Shown here: piece after piece, positions 9,624 through 18,698 of the stretch | Numbering within the stretch: the stretch's first letter is position 1 | Layout: every line of letters starts with the position of its first letter | Source: an uncultured Sulfuricurvum sp. | Lineage (GTDB): Bacteria; Campylobacterota; Campylobacteria; Campylobacterales; Sulfurimonadaceae | Reading direction: 5' to 3' | Length of the DNA stretch: 45,694 bases | Assembly (NCBI RefSeq): GCF_937936435.1 | Contig: NZ_CALDDG010000034.1 | Span: 1-45,694, forward strand | Program-made: the position numbers and the translations under genes | Notes under the pieces: generated by a model | Databases searched by the model: none | Seen by the model: the letters and a program-made list of their open reading frames with translations, nothing else | Told to the model about the DNA's origin: nothing

Positions 9624-12110
9624 TTACACCTTTTGAATTGATACGCTTGCAAAACGGTAGCCGTCAAACAATGCTTCGGAATTAATGGCCGTATCGAACG
9701 TCGGAAGATACCCGATATCCCCCTCGATTTTCCCGTCCATGATCACGCTGAGCGTAAGCTCGCCGCGCGGAGTTTTAACACGTACATTCGCCCCTTCGTC
9801 CAAGCCGTTTGCTTCCATGTACGTTTTGGAGAGATAAAGCCCTCCATTGCTTGCAAGCTGGTGTGCCCGAGCCGTAAACGGCGAAAACTGAAGAACCGGA
9901 TTGGCAAGATACACGACCGAATCGTTGATAGCGGCGGAAGCATTAAACGGAGCAACACTCTCATCCCCGTTTACACCGACAGAGATGTTTTCAATCCGGT
10001 ATCCGCGAACCTCTTCACCCGCATTGGTATAGTGATTCGGCAAAGCATCGAAATCGATCGCTTTGAACCCTGCACTCACCGGAAGCTGTTTCGTGTAGGA
10101 AACGGTCAACGGCGCATCCAGTCCCAAAGCGTTTGCTATGTCGTTAAGGACGTATCCGCCGTAACCGAGTGCCGCATTCGTCGGATTAACCCGTTTGTCG
10201 ATACCGCAAAGCGTCCCTTCCTGTTGATTCAATGCCGGCATATCGAGATCCCCGTTACCCAATGCACTGATCGTAAAGTTCCCCGCAGTGTTATAGCCGA
10301 TAGTGTAGCTTCCCGCTTTGTCATCCAGATCACAGATCATCGCAGCCCCGAGAGTATTCGAAAGATTCGGGATCATCGTCACGCTGAACGGTGTGTATTT
10401 TTCGATCAATGCCACAAGACGTGCACAATTGCGCGCATTCGGATGGGTATAAAGATCCGGCCCGACCATAAGGGCAAACGTCTCTTTTTTAGCAAGATAT
10501 TTTTCCAGCGTTTCTGCAAATTTTGCCGGAGCGTTCAAAAGATCAAAAAGGGCATTTTCATCTACTTCAACCTCTTTGGAGACTTTTTTCTTGACGGTCT
10601 TCGTGACCTCTTCACTCACCTCTTCTTCAATGCCCGTCTCTTCATTCAACACTTTTTTGACAACTGTTTCCGTCACTTTTTCATCAACGGTCTCTTCTAC
10701 GGTGACCGTTTTTGTAGAGTGAAACGTTGCCAAATACTCTTTTAGAGCGGCAGGCATCGCCTCTTTGTCGCCGAAAAGATCCAACATCAGATAAAGAGCC
10801 GTCTCTTCCATCATCGGGGCATGGTTGAACTGCGTGATACTTTTCGACATATCGGCGATAACCGGGTCGTTGATCGGGTGGAAATAAAGTCCCGCCCCTT
10901 TGTTCATTGACAATGCGTTATTCATCGCAAAACGGGCGTTTGGATTGTCAGTTTTAAGAGCACTTCCGATAGATACAACGAAGTCTGACGCATGCACGAT
11001 GCCAACATCGCCGCCGTAAAGCGATTGTCCGCTTATCTCGCTGTACGCACCAAGGAAATTTTTAAACGCACGCGCTTCTTCATTGATAAGGCGGTAGCCG
11101 TATTTTTCTTTGAGCTTTTGGAGGATTAACGCTTCTTCATTGGTAATCGTCGACGTAAACGCAATCGTATCGGCTTGTTTAAACGCCGTGATCGCCGCAT
11201 CGAAAGCCGCAGGGTTTTTGCTTACATCGCGGTTTTCAAAATCGTATCCATAGCGTCCGGCACCGCACAAAGAGACATAGTTCCATTCATTTTTGACACG
11301 GTAGATTTTATTCTCCGGATTTTCGATGGAGGTGTGTTTGATGTCGTAGCTGAGCTGACATCCCGCCGAACAATGGGCACAGGTAGCCGGAATTTGTATA
11401 TGTTCCCATGCATTCGACGTATATTGATAGTCGGTACTGACCAATGCACCGACCGGGCAAACAGCGCTGCACTCTCCGCAGTTGGTACAATCGAGCGTAT
11501 CTCCGCCGTTAGGAGCGATCAACGATTTATTGAGCTTATTCCACATTGAATAGGCATCTTTGGGCATCGTCTCTTTAAATTCGGCTTCGATCGCATCGCT
11601 GCCGCGTGCCGTCGTTTTCAATGCAGCGTCACCGATCATATCTTTACATACGGTGATACATCGTTCGCACATGATACATAATGCGGGATCGTAATGGATC
11701 AATCCCCAGTTTTGTGCCGGTTTATGAGTATCTTTAATCGAATAGGTTTGTGAATCGACTCCCATTTCGAGCGTATAGTTTTGAAGTTCGCACTCTCCGG
11801 ACTGATCGCAGACACCGCATTCGAGAGGATGGTTCACATCGTAAACTTCCATAATCGCACGACGTTCCGACTCGATATTCGGCGTTGTCGTTGAGATATT
11901 CATCCCCTCTTTTGCTTTGGCGTTACAGGCATATACCTGTTTTCCGTCTGCTTCGACTAAACAAATACGGCATGCCAGCGTCGGCGAACATCGCGTCAGA
12001 TAACATATAGCCGGAATGAAAATCCCGTTAGCACGGGCCGCATTTAATATATATTCACCCTCTTGGGTTTGAATAGAGCGGCCGTCTATGGTAATTGTGA
12101 CTTCATTCAT
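9624..12110 (-). CDS. nuoG: Second NuoG-like iron-sulfur subunit (divergent paralogue)
   Basis: An 828-residue paralogue of the NuoG just upstream, which it overlaps by 4 bases (ATGA). In order it has a 2Fe-2S ferredoxin domain (CYLTRCSPTLACRICLVE and a later Cys), the His-Cys N5 motif HPLECGVCDQSGEC, two 4Fe-4S sets (CIMCERCITVC and CTNCGECSAVCPVGAL), and an N7-like set CAHCSAGC followed by a fourth Cys in SLCGAGRYG. The remainder is a molybdopterin-oxidoreductase-like domain without visible cofactor-binding features. It differs from its neighbour by a charged insertion, roughly residues 463-516, made of V/T/E/K repeats (VTETVVKKVLNEE, VSEEVTKTVKKKVSKE). Two NuoG copies in one operon suggest either alternative subunits or a larger peripheral arm; which applies cannot be read from sequence. 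Confidence 0.92.
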   Translation of the reverse strand: MNEVTITIDGRSIQTQEGEYILNAARANGIFIPAICYLTRCSPTLACRICLVEADGKQVYACNAKAKEGMNISTTTPNIESERRAIMEVYDVNHPLECGVCDQSGECELQNYTLEMGVDSQTYSIKDTHKPAQNWGLIHYDPALCIMCERCITVCKDMIGDAALKTTARGSDAIEAEFKETMPKDAYSMWNKLNKSLIAPNGGDTLDCTNCGECSAVCPVGALVSTDYQYTSNAWEHIQIPATCAHCSAGCQLSYDIKHTSIENPENKIYRVKNEWNYVSLCGAGRYGYDFENRDVSKNPAAFDAAITAFKQADTIAFTSTITNEEALILQKLKEKYGYRLINEEARAFKNFLGAYSEISGQSLYGGDVGIVHASDFVVSIGSALKTDNPNARFAMNNALSMNKGAGLYFHPINDPVIADMSKSITQFNHAPMMEETALYLMLDLFGDKEAMPAALKEYLATFHSTKTVTVEETVDEKVTETVVKKVLNEETGIEEEVSEEVTKTVKKKVSKEVEVDENALFDLLNAPAKFAETLEKYLAKKETFALMVGPDLYTHPNARNCARLVALIEKYTPFSVTMIPNLSNTLGAAMICDLDDKAGSYTIGYNTAGNFTISALGNGDLDMPALNQQEGTLCGIDKRVNPTNAALGYGGYVLNDIANALGLDAPLTVSYTKQLPVSAGFKAIDFDALPNHYTNAGEEVRGYRIENISVGVNGDESVAPFNASAAINDSVVYLANPVLQFSPFTARAHQLASNGGLYLSKTYMEANGLDEGANVRVKTPRGELTLSVIMDGKIEGDIGYLPTFDTAINSEALFDGYRFASVSIQKV

Positions 12111-14362
12111 GATTCACTCCCCATCCTCATAATTTTCACCTTTTCAAATCGATATTTATCATTCATCGCACCGAATGCGTTGTCATACGCCGGAACCAGC
12201 GCAATGGTCCCTTTTAAAGCCGAATCCAGTTTAAAGGTTCGTTCTTCTCTCTTCCCTAAAAACTCGATTTGTACTTTATCGCCGTCTCCGATTTTAGCGG
12301 CAGCAGCGAATTGTGCCGATCCCCGCAGTGCATGATCGTGTTCGAGCTGTTGCGACATTGCCGTATACGCATTAAACTGGTTAACCGGATTACAGCGGTA
12401 CACAACCGTTCCGTTGAACTCAGGAAGATCTTCAACCGATTCGAGTTCGCCGTTTGTTTCAACGTCGACATTATCGAGTCTGTATCCTCGAATATCCTCG
12501 CCCAGAGATCCGTAAAAATTCCCCAAATCATCGAATGCGACAGCCTTAAATCCTTTGTCAACCGGCAGCTGTGCAGTATAGTCAATGGTATATCGGGCTT
12601 CTATCCCCAGCGCATTTGCCAAATCGTTCAACGTATATCCATCAAATCCGACAGCCACATTCGTCGGAAGAAGCTGATAATTGAGAGTGACAAACGTACC
12701 CTCTTGCTGATTCAATGCCGGAAGCACCAAGGATGCTTCTTGGACTGAGCCGATCACATAATCGCCGGACGCATTATAGCCAACAACCGATCCGCTCTCA
12801 GACTCGACATCCAAATCGCAAATCAACGATACCCCGACGGTATTCACACTCGGAGCAATCACAACGACAGAGAAATCGGTATATATCTCGATCATTGCAC
12901 ATAATTTTGCAATGTTCTGTGCGCGGTTGTGATGCAACACATCACTGCCCACTACCAATGTTTTTCGTTTCGCACGCCCAAACGATTTGTCGATCCGCGT
13001 GTATTCTTCGTCTCCGACATTGCTCTCGGCACACAAATATCCATCGTCGAGTTCTTCAAAATACGCACGATCCTCATCGCTCATATCCGTGCCGTTCAAA
13101 AGGGTTTTTGCCAACATGGCGATTACCCCTTCTTCCGTTCCCACTTCGTATTTGACATATTGGGTAACTACGTTTTGAAGCAGCTCGTCTTCCAACGGAT
13201 GCATATAAACGACTTTCGCTCCGTTGTGGCGCGCAGCCGTTGTTACTGCGTAACGGACAGCCGGATTATCCGTTGTCATCCGCCCGCCGAAAACGATCAC
13301 GCCGTCGCTTTGGGCAATCGCATCTAGAGTTCCGCCGAATCCTGATTTTCCGCTAATCGAGCCGTACGCATTCATAAACGATTGATAGGCTCGTGCCTCT
13401 TCATTGTACAGTTTAAGTCCCGTACATTCTTTGATTTTTTGGAGGATCATCGCCTCTTCATTGGTTACCATCGAACTAAAACGGATTGCGCCGGCATTTC
13501 GGATCGATTCGAGTGCTTTGGCAAACTCTTGCTCCTCTTTTTGCCCTTGGCGGTTAAAATCAAATCCGAAACGTCCGGCTCCGCAGAGCGTTGCGTGTTC
13601 GAAATCATTGGTCACACGGTAAATTTTGGATTCATCCCCTTTGGCAATCGATGTATGTTTCACTTCATATACCAAAGAACACCCGGCACTGCAATGCGCA
13701 CAAACAGCCGGTATCTGAGAGAGTTCCCAGGCATTGGCCGAATATTGAAAATCGGAACTTACCAATGCTCCGACAGGACACACCGCAATACACTCACCGC
13801 AGAACGTACAATCGAGTTTATCGCTGTTTTTCGGAATGACTGCCGATTTGTATCCGCCGAACTGCAATGTAATTGCATCATCTCCGATGATTTCATTGCA
13901 GACATGAACACATTTTTCACACAAAATACACAAAGAAGGATCGTAATTGATCAATCCCCAGTGTTCGATTGTGCGATGTTGGTCTTTTGCCGTAAAATGC
14001 TGAGCCGATACACCGAATTCCAACGTCTTGTTTTGGAGATCGCATGCACCCGATTTATCGCACACGCCGCACTCTAACGGGTGATTGACATCGTAAAGAC
14101 GCATAATATTCGTTCGCTCAGTCTTGAGACGATCCGAATCGATCACGACAGAGAGCCCTTCGGTCGGCGGAGTTTGACAGCTTAAAATCAAGCCGTCCGT
14201 TTTATCGGTCTCTACCACGCATAATCGGCATGACGCACACGGAGTCGTTTTTTCCAAATAACACATCGTCGGGATATAAAATCCCGCTTTCCGTGCCGCT
14301 TGGAGAATCGTCTCCCCTTTGTTTGCTATGACGGGCTGGCCGTTAATCGTAAAATTGATCAT
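12107..14362 (-). CDS. nuoG: NADH-quinone oxidoreductase subunit G (first copy)
   Basis: A 751-residue iron-sulfur subunit of the peripheral arm. The N-terminal 2Fe-2S domain carries CYLEKTTPCASCRLCVVE plus a fourth Cys in LSCQTPP. HPLECGVCDKSGAC supplies the His-Cys ligands of N5, CILCEKCVHVC and CTFCGECIAVCPVGAL bind further 4Fe-4S clusters, and CAHCSAGC with a Cys about 31 residues later resembles the N7 site. A long catalytically silent molybdopterin-like domain follows. An AAGGAGGG ribosome site precedes the ATG. The gene starts 10 bases after the FAD oxidoreductase gene and overlaps the second NuoG-like gene, so the three are probably expressed together and in contact. Confidence 0.95.
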   Translation of the reverse strand: MINFTINGQPVIANKGETILQAARKAGFYIPTMCYLEKTTPCASCRLCVVETDKTDGLILSCQTPPTEGLSVVIDSDRLKTERTNIMRLYDVNHPLECGVCDKSGACDLQNKTLEFGVSAQHFTAKDQHRTIEHWGLINYDPSLCILCEKCVHVCNEIIGDDAITLQFGGYKSAVIPKNSDKLDCTFCGECIAVCPVGALVSSDFQYSANAWELSQIPAVCAHCSAGCSLVYEVKHTSIAKGDESKIYRVTNDFEHATLCGAGRFGFDFNRQGQKEEQEFAKALESIRNAGAIRFSSMVTNEEAMILQKIKECTGLKLYNEEARAYQSFMNAYGSISGKSGFGGTLDAIAQSDGVIVFGGRMTTDNPAVRYAVTTAARHNGAKVVYMHPLEDELLQNVVTQYVKYEVGTEEGVIAMLAKTLLNGTDMSDEDRAYFEELDDGYLCAESNVGDEEYTRIDKSFGRAKRKTLVVGSDVLHHNRAQNIAKLCAMIEIYTDFSVVVIAPSVNTVGVSLICDLDVESESGSVVGYNASGDYVIGSVQEASLVLPALNQQEGTFVTLNYQLLPTNVAVGFDGYTLNDLANALGIEARYTIDYTAQLPVDKGFKAVAFDDLGNFYGSLGEDIRGYRLDNVDVETNGELESVEDLPEFNGTVVYRCNPVNQFNAYTAMSQQLEHDHALRGSAQFAAAAKIGDGDKVQIEFLGKREERTFKLDSALKGTIALVPAYDNAFGAMNDKYRFEKVKIMRMGSES

Positions 14363-14372
14363 CCATCCCTCC

Positions 14373-16409
14373 TTAGTGTGCTACCATCGCGATGTAATAA
14401 CAGCGCATACAGCGTTCTGCTTCTGCGAGTGCTTCTTCTTGAGTAAATCCGTATTTCACTTCACGGTTGTTGTCTTTGCGTTCATCGACTGTGAGAACTT
14501 CACTGTGTTGGCGCGGCAATCCCGGAAGCCAACCTTGAATTTTCTCTTTTTTGTTATAGACTTTGAGACGGCGCAAATGATCTTCCATGATCTCATCGTT
14601 CGTCAGAGTAATTTCTCCACTGGTGACATAGCGCGATATCACCGATGCGGCACGTTTTGCCTGACCGACCGCATTCACGATCGTCATCGGACCGTATTCA
14701 CAGTCTCCCGCTGCAAAGATCCCTTTGCGTGACGTCATGTAATCTTTCCCGTTCGTTTTGATCGTCGCCCACGACGTGCGTTCGATTTCCCACTCTTCAG
14801 GGAGCAGTTTCAAATCGGCACTTTGGGATACGGCAGGGATCAGATAATCACACTCCATATCAAACGACGCCCCTTCGATTTTCTCTAATGTCGGACGTCC
14901 GCCGTTCGGATCCGGCACAAGTTCGAAACGGTCAATCGTAAGCGATTTGAGGATATCGTTTTCATCGTTCATTTTGGCAACCGCCGAATGAAAAATAAAC
15001 TCTACTCCCTCTTCGACCGCTTCGTGATACTCTTCGTACGTCGTGTTTTTAATGATCGTCGCTTCATCACGGCGATAGAGCATGACGACTTTTTTCGCAT
15101 TGGCACGGATAGCGCAGCGGACAACGTCCATCGAGGTAAATCCTCCTCCGACGCAAACCAATGTTTTTCCGGTCAAATCGACAAAATTTGCCGGAAGCAT
15201 ATGCCGTTTTTGATCCGCTTCAGGAACCATGATGTCGTATTTGACTTGGAGATTGACTTTATCCAAAAAGTCGATTGCTCCCCAATATCCCTGAATTTCA
15301 GGACGTTCGTTATCACAATAGACTTTTTTCGAAATACGGGTCCCCGTCGCTACCAACGTCGCATCATAGTCGTTTTCGAATTGACGCATCATATCGGCGT
15401 TTACTTTCGTATTGGTGATAAAATTCACCCCAAGACTTCGTACCGCTTCAATATCTTGATTATATTTGTCAACCGGCATACGATATTCCGGAACCCCGAC
15501 CGCTACCTCACCGCCGAGAACCGGGAGCTCTTCGTAGACATCGACATCGATTCCGTCCAGTGCCAAATAATAGGCACCTGTAAGCCCCGCAGGACCCGCA
15601 CCGATAACCGCCACTTTTTTACCGATTGAAGGCTTTTTCTCGCTCGGATGAAAGAAACCGAAACCGTGATCCGTTTCGTAATCGGCACCCAAACGTTTGA
15701 GTTCCATGATCGAAATCGGCTCGTCCAGATTCGTACGGCGGCACTCCGTCTCACACGGATGCGGGCAAACACGTCCACAGGTATGTGCTAACGGCATCGT
15801 TTGGCGGGTCGCCATTAACGAATCATCAAATCGTAAATCGCGAACACCCTCGATATAGGCCGGAATGTCGACATGCGCCGGACAGGCATCCATACACGGT
15901 GCGGTGATTTTAGCAATGTAACTGGTATCTTCCAAATGGTAATGTTTTGAGGGTTTTTGGTTCTCGATACACGCCATAAAATCTGACTCAAAATGGCTCA
16001 TCAAATCCAAAAGCGGATTCGGAACCGTTTTGCCGATTTCACATTTAGAGGTCTCCTGCATCGTTTTGGAAACCTCTTTGAGATGATCCATATCCGCTAC
16101 TGTCCCTTCTCCTCTGGCGATTTTATCGAGTAAGTCGTATAAGATACGTCCACCCCATCGTCCCGGTGCACAGCGCCCGCACGCTTCGGAATAGACCTGA
16201 TACTGCGCCGCGTATTCTGTTGCCAGACGGACTACGTCGACATCAGGATTAAAAAGCGCTACGCCGTCCCAACCGATAAACGCTTTGGAATGGGCGTGTT
16301 CATTGTATTCCAACGGAAGGTTATAAGCAGAATTTTCCCAAGCATCGTCAGCTTTGCCGATGTTGTTGATTTGCTCACCCCGCCACGTGGAGAAATAGAC
16401 TTTACTCAC
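14373..16409 (-). CDS. NuoF-replacing FAD/Fe-S oxidoreductase (NuoF-like N3 domain fused to GltD-like module)
   Basis: A 678-residue protein in the position of nuoF. Residues 70-145 resemble the C-terminal iron-sulfur domain of NuoF: C77, C80 and C123 keep the exact spacing of the N3 ligands, but the third ligand position (83) is Gly in SEACGRCAPGRWGG. Next is a glutamate-synthase-beta type Fe-S domain with C172, C176 and C211, C215, C219, C223 (CGRVCPHPCETEC). An FAD Rossmann motif GAGPAG follows at 270-275, and a second nucleotide site VGGGFTSMD with MLYRRDE, the arginine pair usual in NADPH-binding GltD/NfnB proteins. A C-terminal AAGDCEYGP closes the FAD fold. The NuoF FMN/NADH domain is absent. 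Campylobacter and Helicobacter complexes also lack NuoE and NuoF. I infer that this protein feeds electrons, possibly from NADPH or ferredoxin/flavodoxin, into NuoG. Confidence 0.85.
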   Translation of the reverse strand: MSKVYFSTWRGEQINNIGKADDAWENSAYNLPLEYNEHAHSKAFIGWDGVALFNPDVDVVRLATEYAAQYQVYSEACGRCAPGRWGGRILYDLLDKIARGEGTVADMDHLKEVSKTMQETSKCEIGKTVPNPLLDLMSHFESDFMACIENQKPSKHYHLEDTSYIAKITAPCMDACPAHVDIPAYIEGVRDLRFDDSLMATRQTMPLAHTCGRVCPHPCETECRRTNLDEPISIMELKRLGADYETDHGFGFFHPSEKKPSIGKKVAVIGAGPAGLTGAYYLALDGIDVDVYEELPVLGGEVAVGVPEYRMPVDKYNQDIEAVRSLGVNFITNTKVNADMMRQFENDYDATLVATGTRISKKVYCDNERPEIQGYWGAIDFLDKVNLQVKYDIMVPEADQKRHMLPANFVDLTGKTLVCVGGGFTSMDVVRCAIRANAKKVVMLYRRDEATIIKNTTYEEYHEAVEEGVEFIFHSAVAKMNDENDILKSLTIDRFELVPDPNGGRPTLEKIEGASFDMECDYLIPAVSQSADLKLLPEEWEIERTSWATIKTNGKDYMTSRKGIFAAGDCEYGPMTIVNAVGQAKRAASVISRYVTSGEITLTNDEIMEDHLRRLKVYNKKEKIQGWLPGLPRQHSEVLTVDERKDNNREVKYGFTQEEALAEAERCMRCYYIAMVAH

Positions 16410-16418
16410 AACGTTTCC

Positions 16419-16643
16419 TTATTTCTTGACCACAATGGTCCAGTCGGCTTCGTTGAATTTCAACGAGTTCATGAGGGAGCACCCAAGCTCTTTAACCAAA
16501 TCAGCTGATTGTTGTACCGACGTAAAATCACCGATCTCAAATAAGAAAATCGCAACTTCACCGCTAGCAGTTTCATTTTTGATAATCTCGGACATGCGGC
16601 CTGTAAAATTTTCTTTCAAATGACGTAAATCGTAACGTTTCAC
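16419..16643 (-). CDS. Small NuoE-position subunit (Cj1575c-like)
   Basis: A 74-residue protein beginning MKRYDLRHLKENFTGRM, between nuoD and the FAD oxidoreductase with gaps of 12 and 9 bases. It has no cysteine ligands for a 2Fe-2S cluster apart from one Cys in KELGCSLMNSL, so it cannot act like classical NuoE. Campylobacter jejuni has a protein of about this size (Cj1575c) at the same operon position, and Helicobacter has a counterpart; in those organisms the pair replacing NuoE and NuoF is thought to accept electrons from flavodoxin rather than NADH. I expect a structural or docking subunit for the downstream oxidoreductase. The assignment rests on position and size more than on a motif. 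Confidence 0.75.
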   Translation of the reverse strand: MKRYDLRHLKENFTGRMSEIIKNETASGEVAIFLFEIGDFTSVQQSADLVKELGCSLMNSLKFNEADWTIVVKK

Positions 16644-16655
16644 TGCATGCTCCTT

Positions 16656-17882
16656 TTAGCGGTCTACTTCACCGAAGACGATATTGGTCGTCCCGATGAT
16701 AGATACAACGTCCGGAATGTAGTGACCCGGCAATAAGTCGGTCAAAATCCCTGTGTGCCAGAATGACGGCGCACGGAGTTTTAGACGATACGGATATGCT
16801 CCCCCCTGACTGTTAATGAAATAGCCAAGTTCTCCCTTCGGAGATTCGGTCGCAACATACACTTCTCCTACCGGAGGGCGCATCCCTTGTGTCACAAGGA
16901 CAAAATGCTGCATCAACGAGTAGTTTTGGGTCATGATATCGATTTTCGGAGCCGAGATGTATTGCGGTGCATGCGCCATCAATTCAGGGCCTGTCCCCTC
17001 ATACATATCGAGTACTTGGTACAAGATTTTCGCCGATTCGCGCATCTCTGCCATATAAAGTTTATAACGGGCGTAGTTGTCCCCTTTATCGGAAACCGGA
17101 ACGTTGAAATCGACTTCGTCATAAAGCTCATACGGCTCTTCTTTACGGATATCCCACTCAACGCCCGACGCGCGGAGCATAACTCCCGAACAACCCCAGC
17201 TTAGGGCCATCTCTTTAGAGATTACACCGACGTTTTCCATACGCATTTTCCAAATACGGTTAGTATCTAACAAATCTTCGTAATCTTTCATATTCTCCGG
17301 CAATTTATCTAAGAACTTGCGAAGATCGGCGATAAAGTTATCCGGTAAATCAAGAGGAACACCGCCGATACGAACTGCCGCATGGGTCAAACGGGCACCG
17401 CAGTAGTCTTCGATCAAATCCATTAGATATTCGCGTTCGCGGAATGCAAAAAGGAAAATTGTCATCGCTCCGATGTCGAGCGCCGTTGTCGCCAACCAGA
17501 AAAGATGCGACATCAAACGGTTGGTTTCTAAAAGCATCATGCGGATTACTTTCGCACGGCGCGGTACTTCAAGTCCGATTAGACGTTCTACCGCCAATGC
17601 AAACCCGTAGTTGTTCGAACTCGATGCGATATAGTCCATACGATCCGTTGTCGGCATAAACTCGTTGTAGATCATGTTCTCCGCCATCTTCTCCATACCG
17701 CGGTGAAGATATCCGATATCCGGATGGGCTTTGGTGATCTGCTCTTGCTGCAAATGAAGCATCAAACGCAATTGGCCGTGAGCCGATGGATGCTGAGGCC
17801 CGAAATTGAGGATTAACTCATTATCGTGCCGATCAAAGGTAATGTTTTCGAAAAAAGGTCTTAATCTATTGGATTGTTGCAT
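16656..17882 (-). CDS. nuoD: NADH-quinone oxidoreductase subunit D (49 kDa)
   Basis: A 408-residue subunit that forms the quinone site with NuoB; the family derives from the large subunit of NiFe hydrogenases. Visible hallmarks are NFGPQHPSAHGQLRLML at residues 27-43, DIGYLHRGMEKMAEN just after, DYIASSSNNYGFALAVE near residue 85 and the C-terminal SIIGTTNIVFGEVDR. The hydrogenase metal cysteines are absent, as expected. AAGGATC lies upstream of the ATG. It is encoded separately from NuoC (9-base gap), unlike the NuoCD fusion of E. coli. Confidence 0.97.
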   Translation of the reverse strand: MQQSNRLRPFFENITFDRHDNELILNFGPQHPSAHGQLRLMLHLQQEQITKAHPDIGYLHRGMEKMAENMIYNEFMPTTDRMDYIASSSNNYGFALAVERLIGLEVPRRAKVIRMMLLETNRLMSHLFWLATTALDIGAMTIFLFAFREREYLMDLIEDYCGARLTHAAVRIGGVPLDLPDNFIADLRKFLDKLPENMKDYEDLLDTNRIWKMRMENVGVISKEMALSWGCSGVMLRASGVEWDIRKEEPYELYDEVDFNVPVSDKGDNYARYKLYMAEMRESAKILYQVLDMYEGTGPELMAHAPQYISAPKIDIMTQNYSLMQHFVLVTQGMRPPVGEVYVATESPKGELGYFINSQGGAYPYRLKLRAPSFWHTGILTDLLPGHYIPDVVSIIGTTNIVFGEVDR

Positions 17883-17891
17883 ACATGATCC

Positions 17892-18698
17892 TTAACGGTC
17901 GCGATCAGAGATCACGACACTCTTCTCTGCGTCAAATTTTTCGATGAGGAACACACCGTCGCTCTCTTGGTAACATAGCGGAGTATCCGGTTCGCCTTGG
18001 CTGATATCGGCACCGCGCGGCACTTCGTGTCCCAAACGGGCAAAACGTTCGGTGTCGTACCGCTCGACACGTGCAGGATCGCGGTTTTCCGGTCCGATAA
18101 TGTCGCGGGCTTCTTTACCGAACAACTTATCGACTTCATACCATTGGGCGAATTCGTCCCCTTGAAGCGGATAGGTTTTTCGAAGCGGGAATCCTTCCCA
18201 ATCATCCGGCATCAAAATACGTTTCATGTACGGATGGTTATTGACAACCACACCGAACATATCGTACATTTCTCGCTCGCTCCAATCCGCAGAACGGAAC
18301 AGTTTTTCAACGCTTTCAATCGACTCTTTTTCATCGATTTTGCATTTTACGCGGACACGTTTGCGTTTGCTCATACTGAGCATTTGGTAGAAAATCTCAA
18401 ATTTTCCTTCCGTAGCCAACCAATCGATCGCAGACATTTCAGAGAGTTGATTGTAATCAAGCTCATCTTTCATCAGTTTAATCACATCGAAATTGTCTGC
18501 GGCGTTGATCACGACAACCATCTGCCCGACTTGGATATACGCATCCAAAACATCGAATTTTGCTCTGATCGCTTCGAGATCCGCAGCAAAAACGGCATCT
18601 TCATTCACATCACTTTTCGCTACTTGCGGAGCAACCCAATAGCGATCAGTATAATAGGGCTTTTTTTGTACATCGTCTTTAGGGGTGTAAGCTCTCAT
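17892..18698 (-). CDS. nuoC: NADH-quinone oxidoreductase subunit C (30 kDa)
   Basis: A 268-residue peripheral-arm subunit. The 30-kDa family signature is clear in SADWSEREMYDMFGVVVNNHPYMKRILMPDDWEGFPLRKTYPL, of which only the ERE-x-YD-x-FG and GFPLRK-x-YPL cores are diagnostic. N- and C-terminal extensions make it longer than the E. coli NuoC part; the C terminus after residue 190 is rich in charged residues and may contact NuoD. The start overlaps the nuoB stop by one base (TAATG). Campylobacterota NuoC proteins are known to be about this length. Confidence 0.95.
   Translation of the reverse strand: MRAYTPKDDVQKKPYYTDRYWVAPQVAKSDVNEDAVFAADLEAIRAKFDVLDAYIQVGQMVVVINAADNFDVIKLMKDELDYNQLSEMSAIDWLATEGKFEIFYQMLSMSKRKRVRVKCKIDEKESIESVEKLFRSADWSEREMYDMFGVVVNNHPYMKRILMPDDWEGFPLRKTYPLQGDEFAQWYEVDKLFGKEARDIIGPENRDPARVERYDTERFARLGHEVPRGADISQGEPDTPLCYQESDGVFLIEKFDAEKSVVISDRDR

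Noticed and set aside
9861..10745. A 294-codon plus-strand frame within the second nuoG
   Set aside because: It lies antisense to a gene with clear iron-sulfur and NuoG features, has no recognisable domain, and its composition (Arg, Cys, Phe-rich) is that of a mirrored frame.
14988..15629. A 213-codon plus-strand frame opposite the FAD oxidoreductase gene
   Set aside because: No ribosome site or domain; the opposite strand has strong FAD and NADPH motifs.
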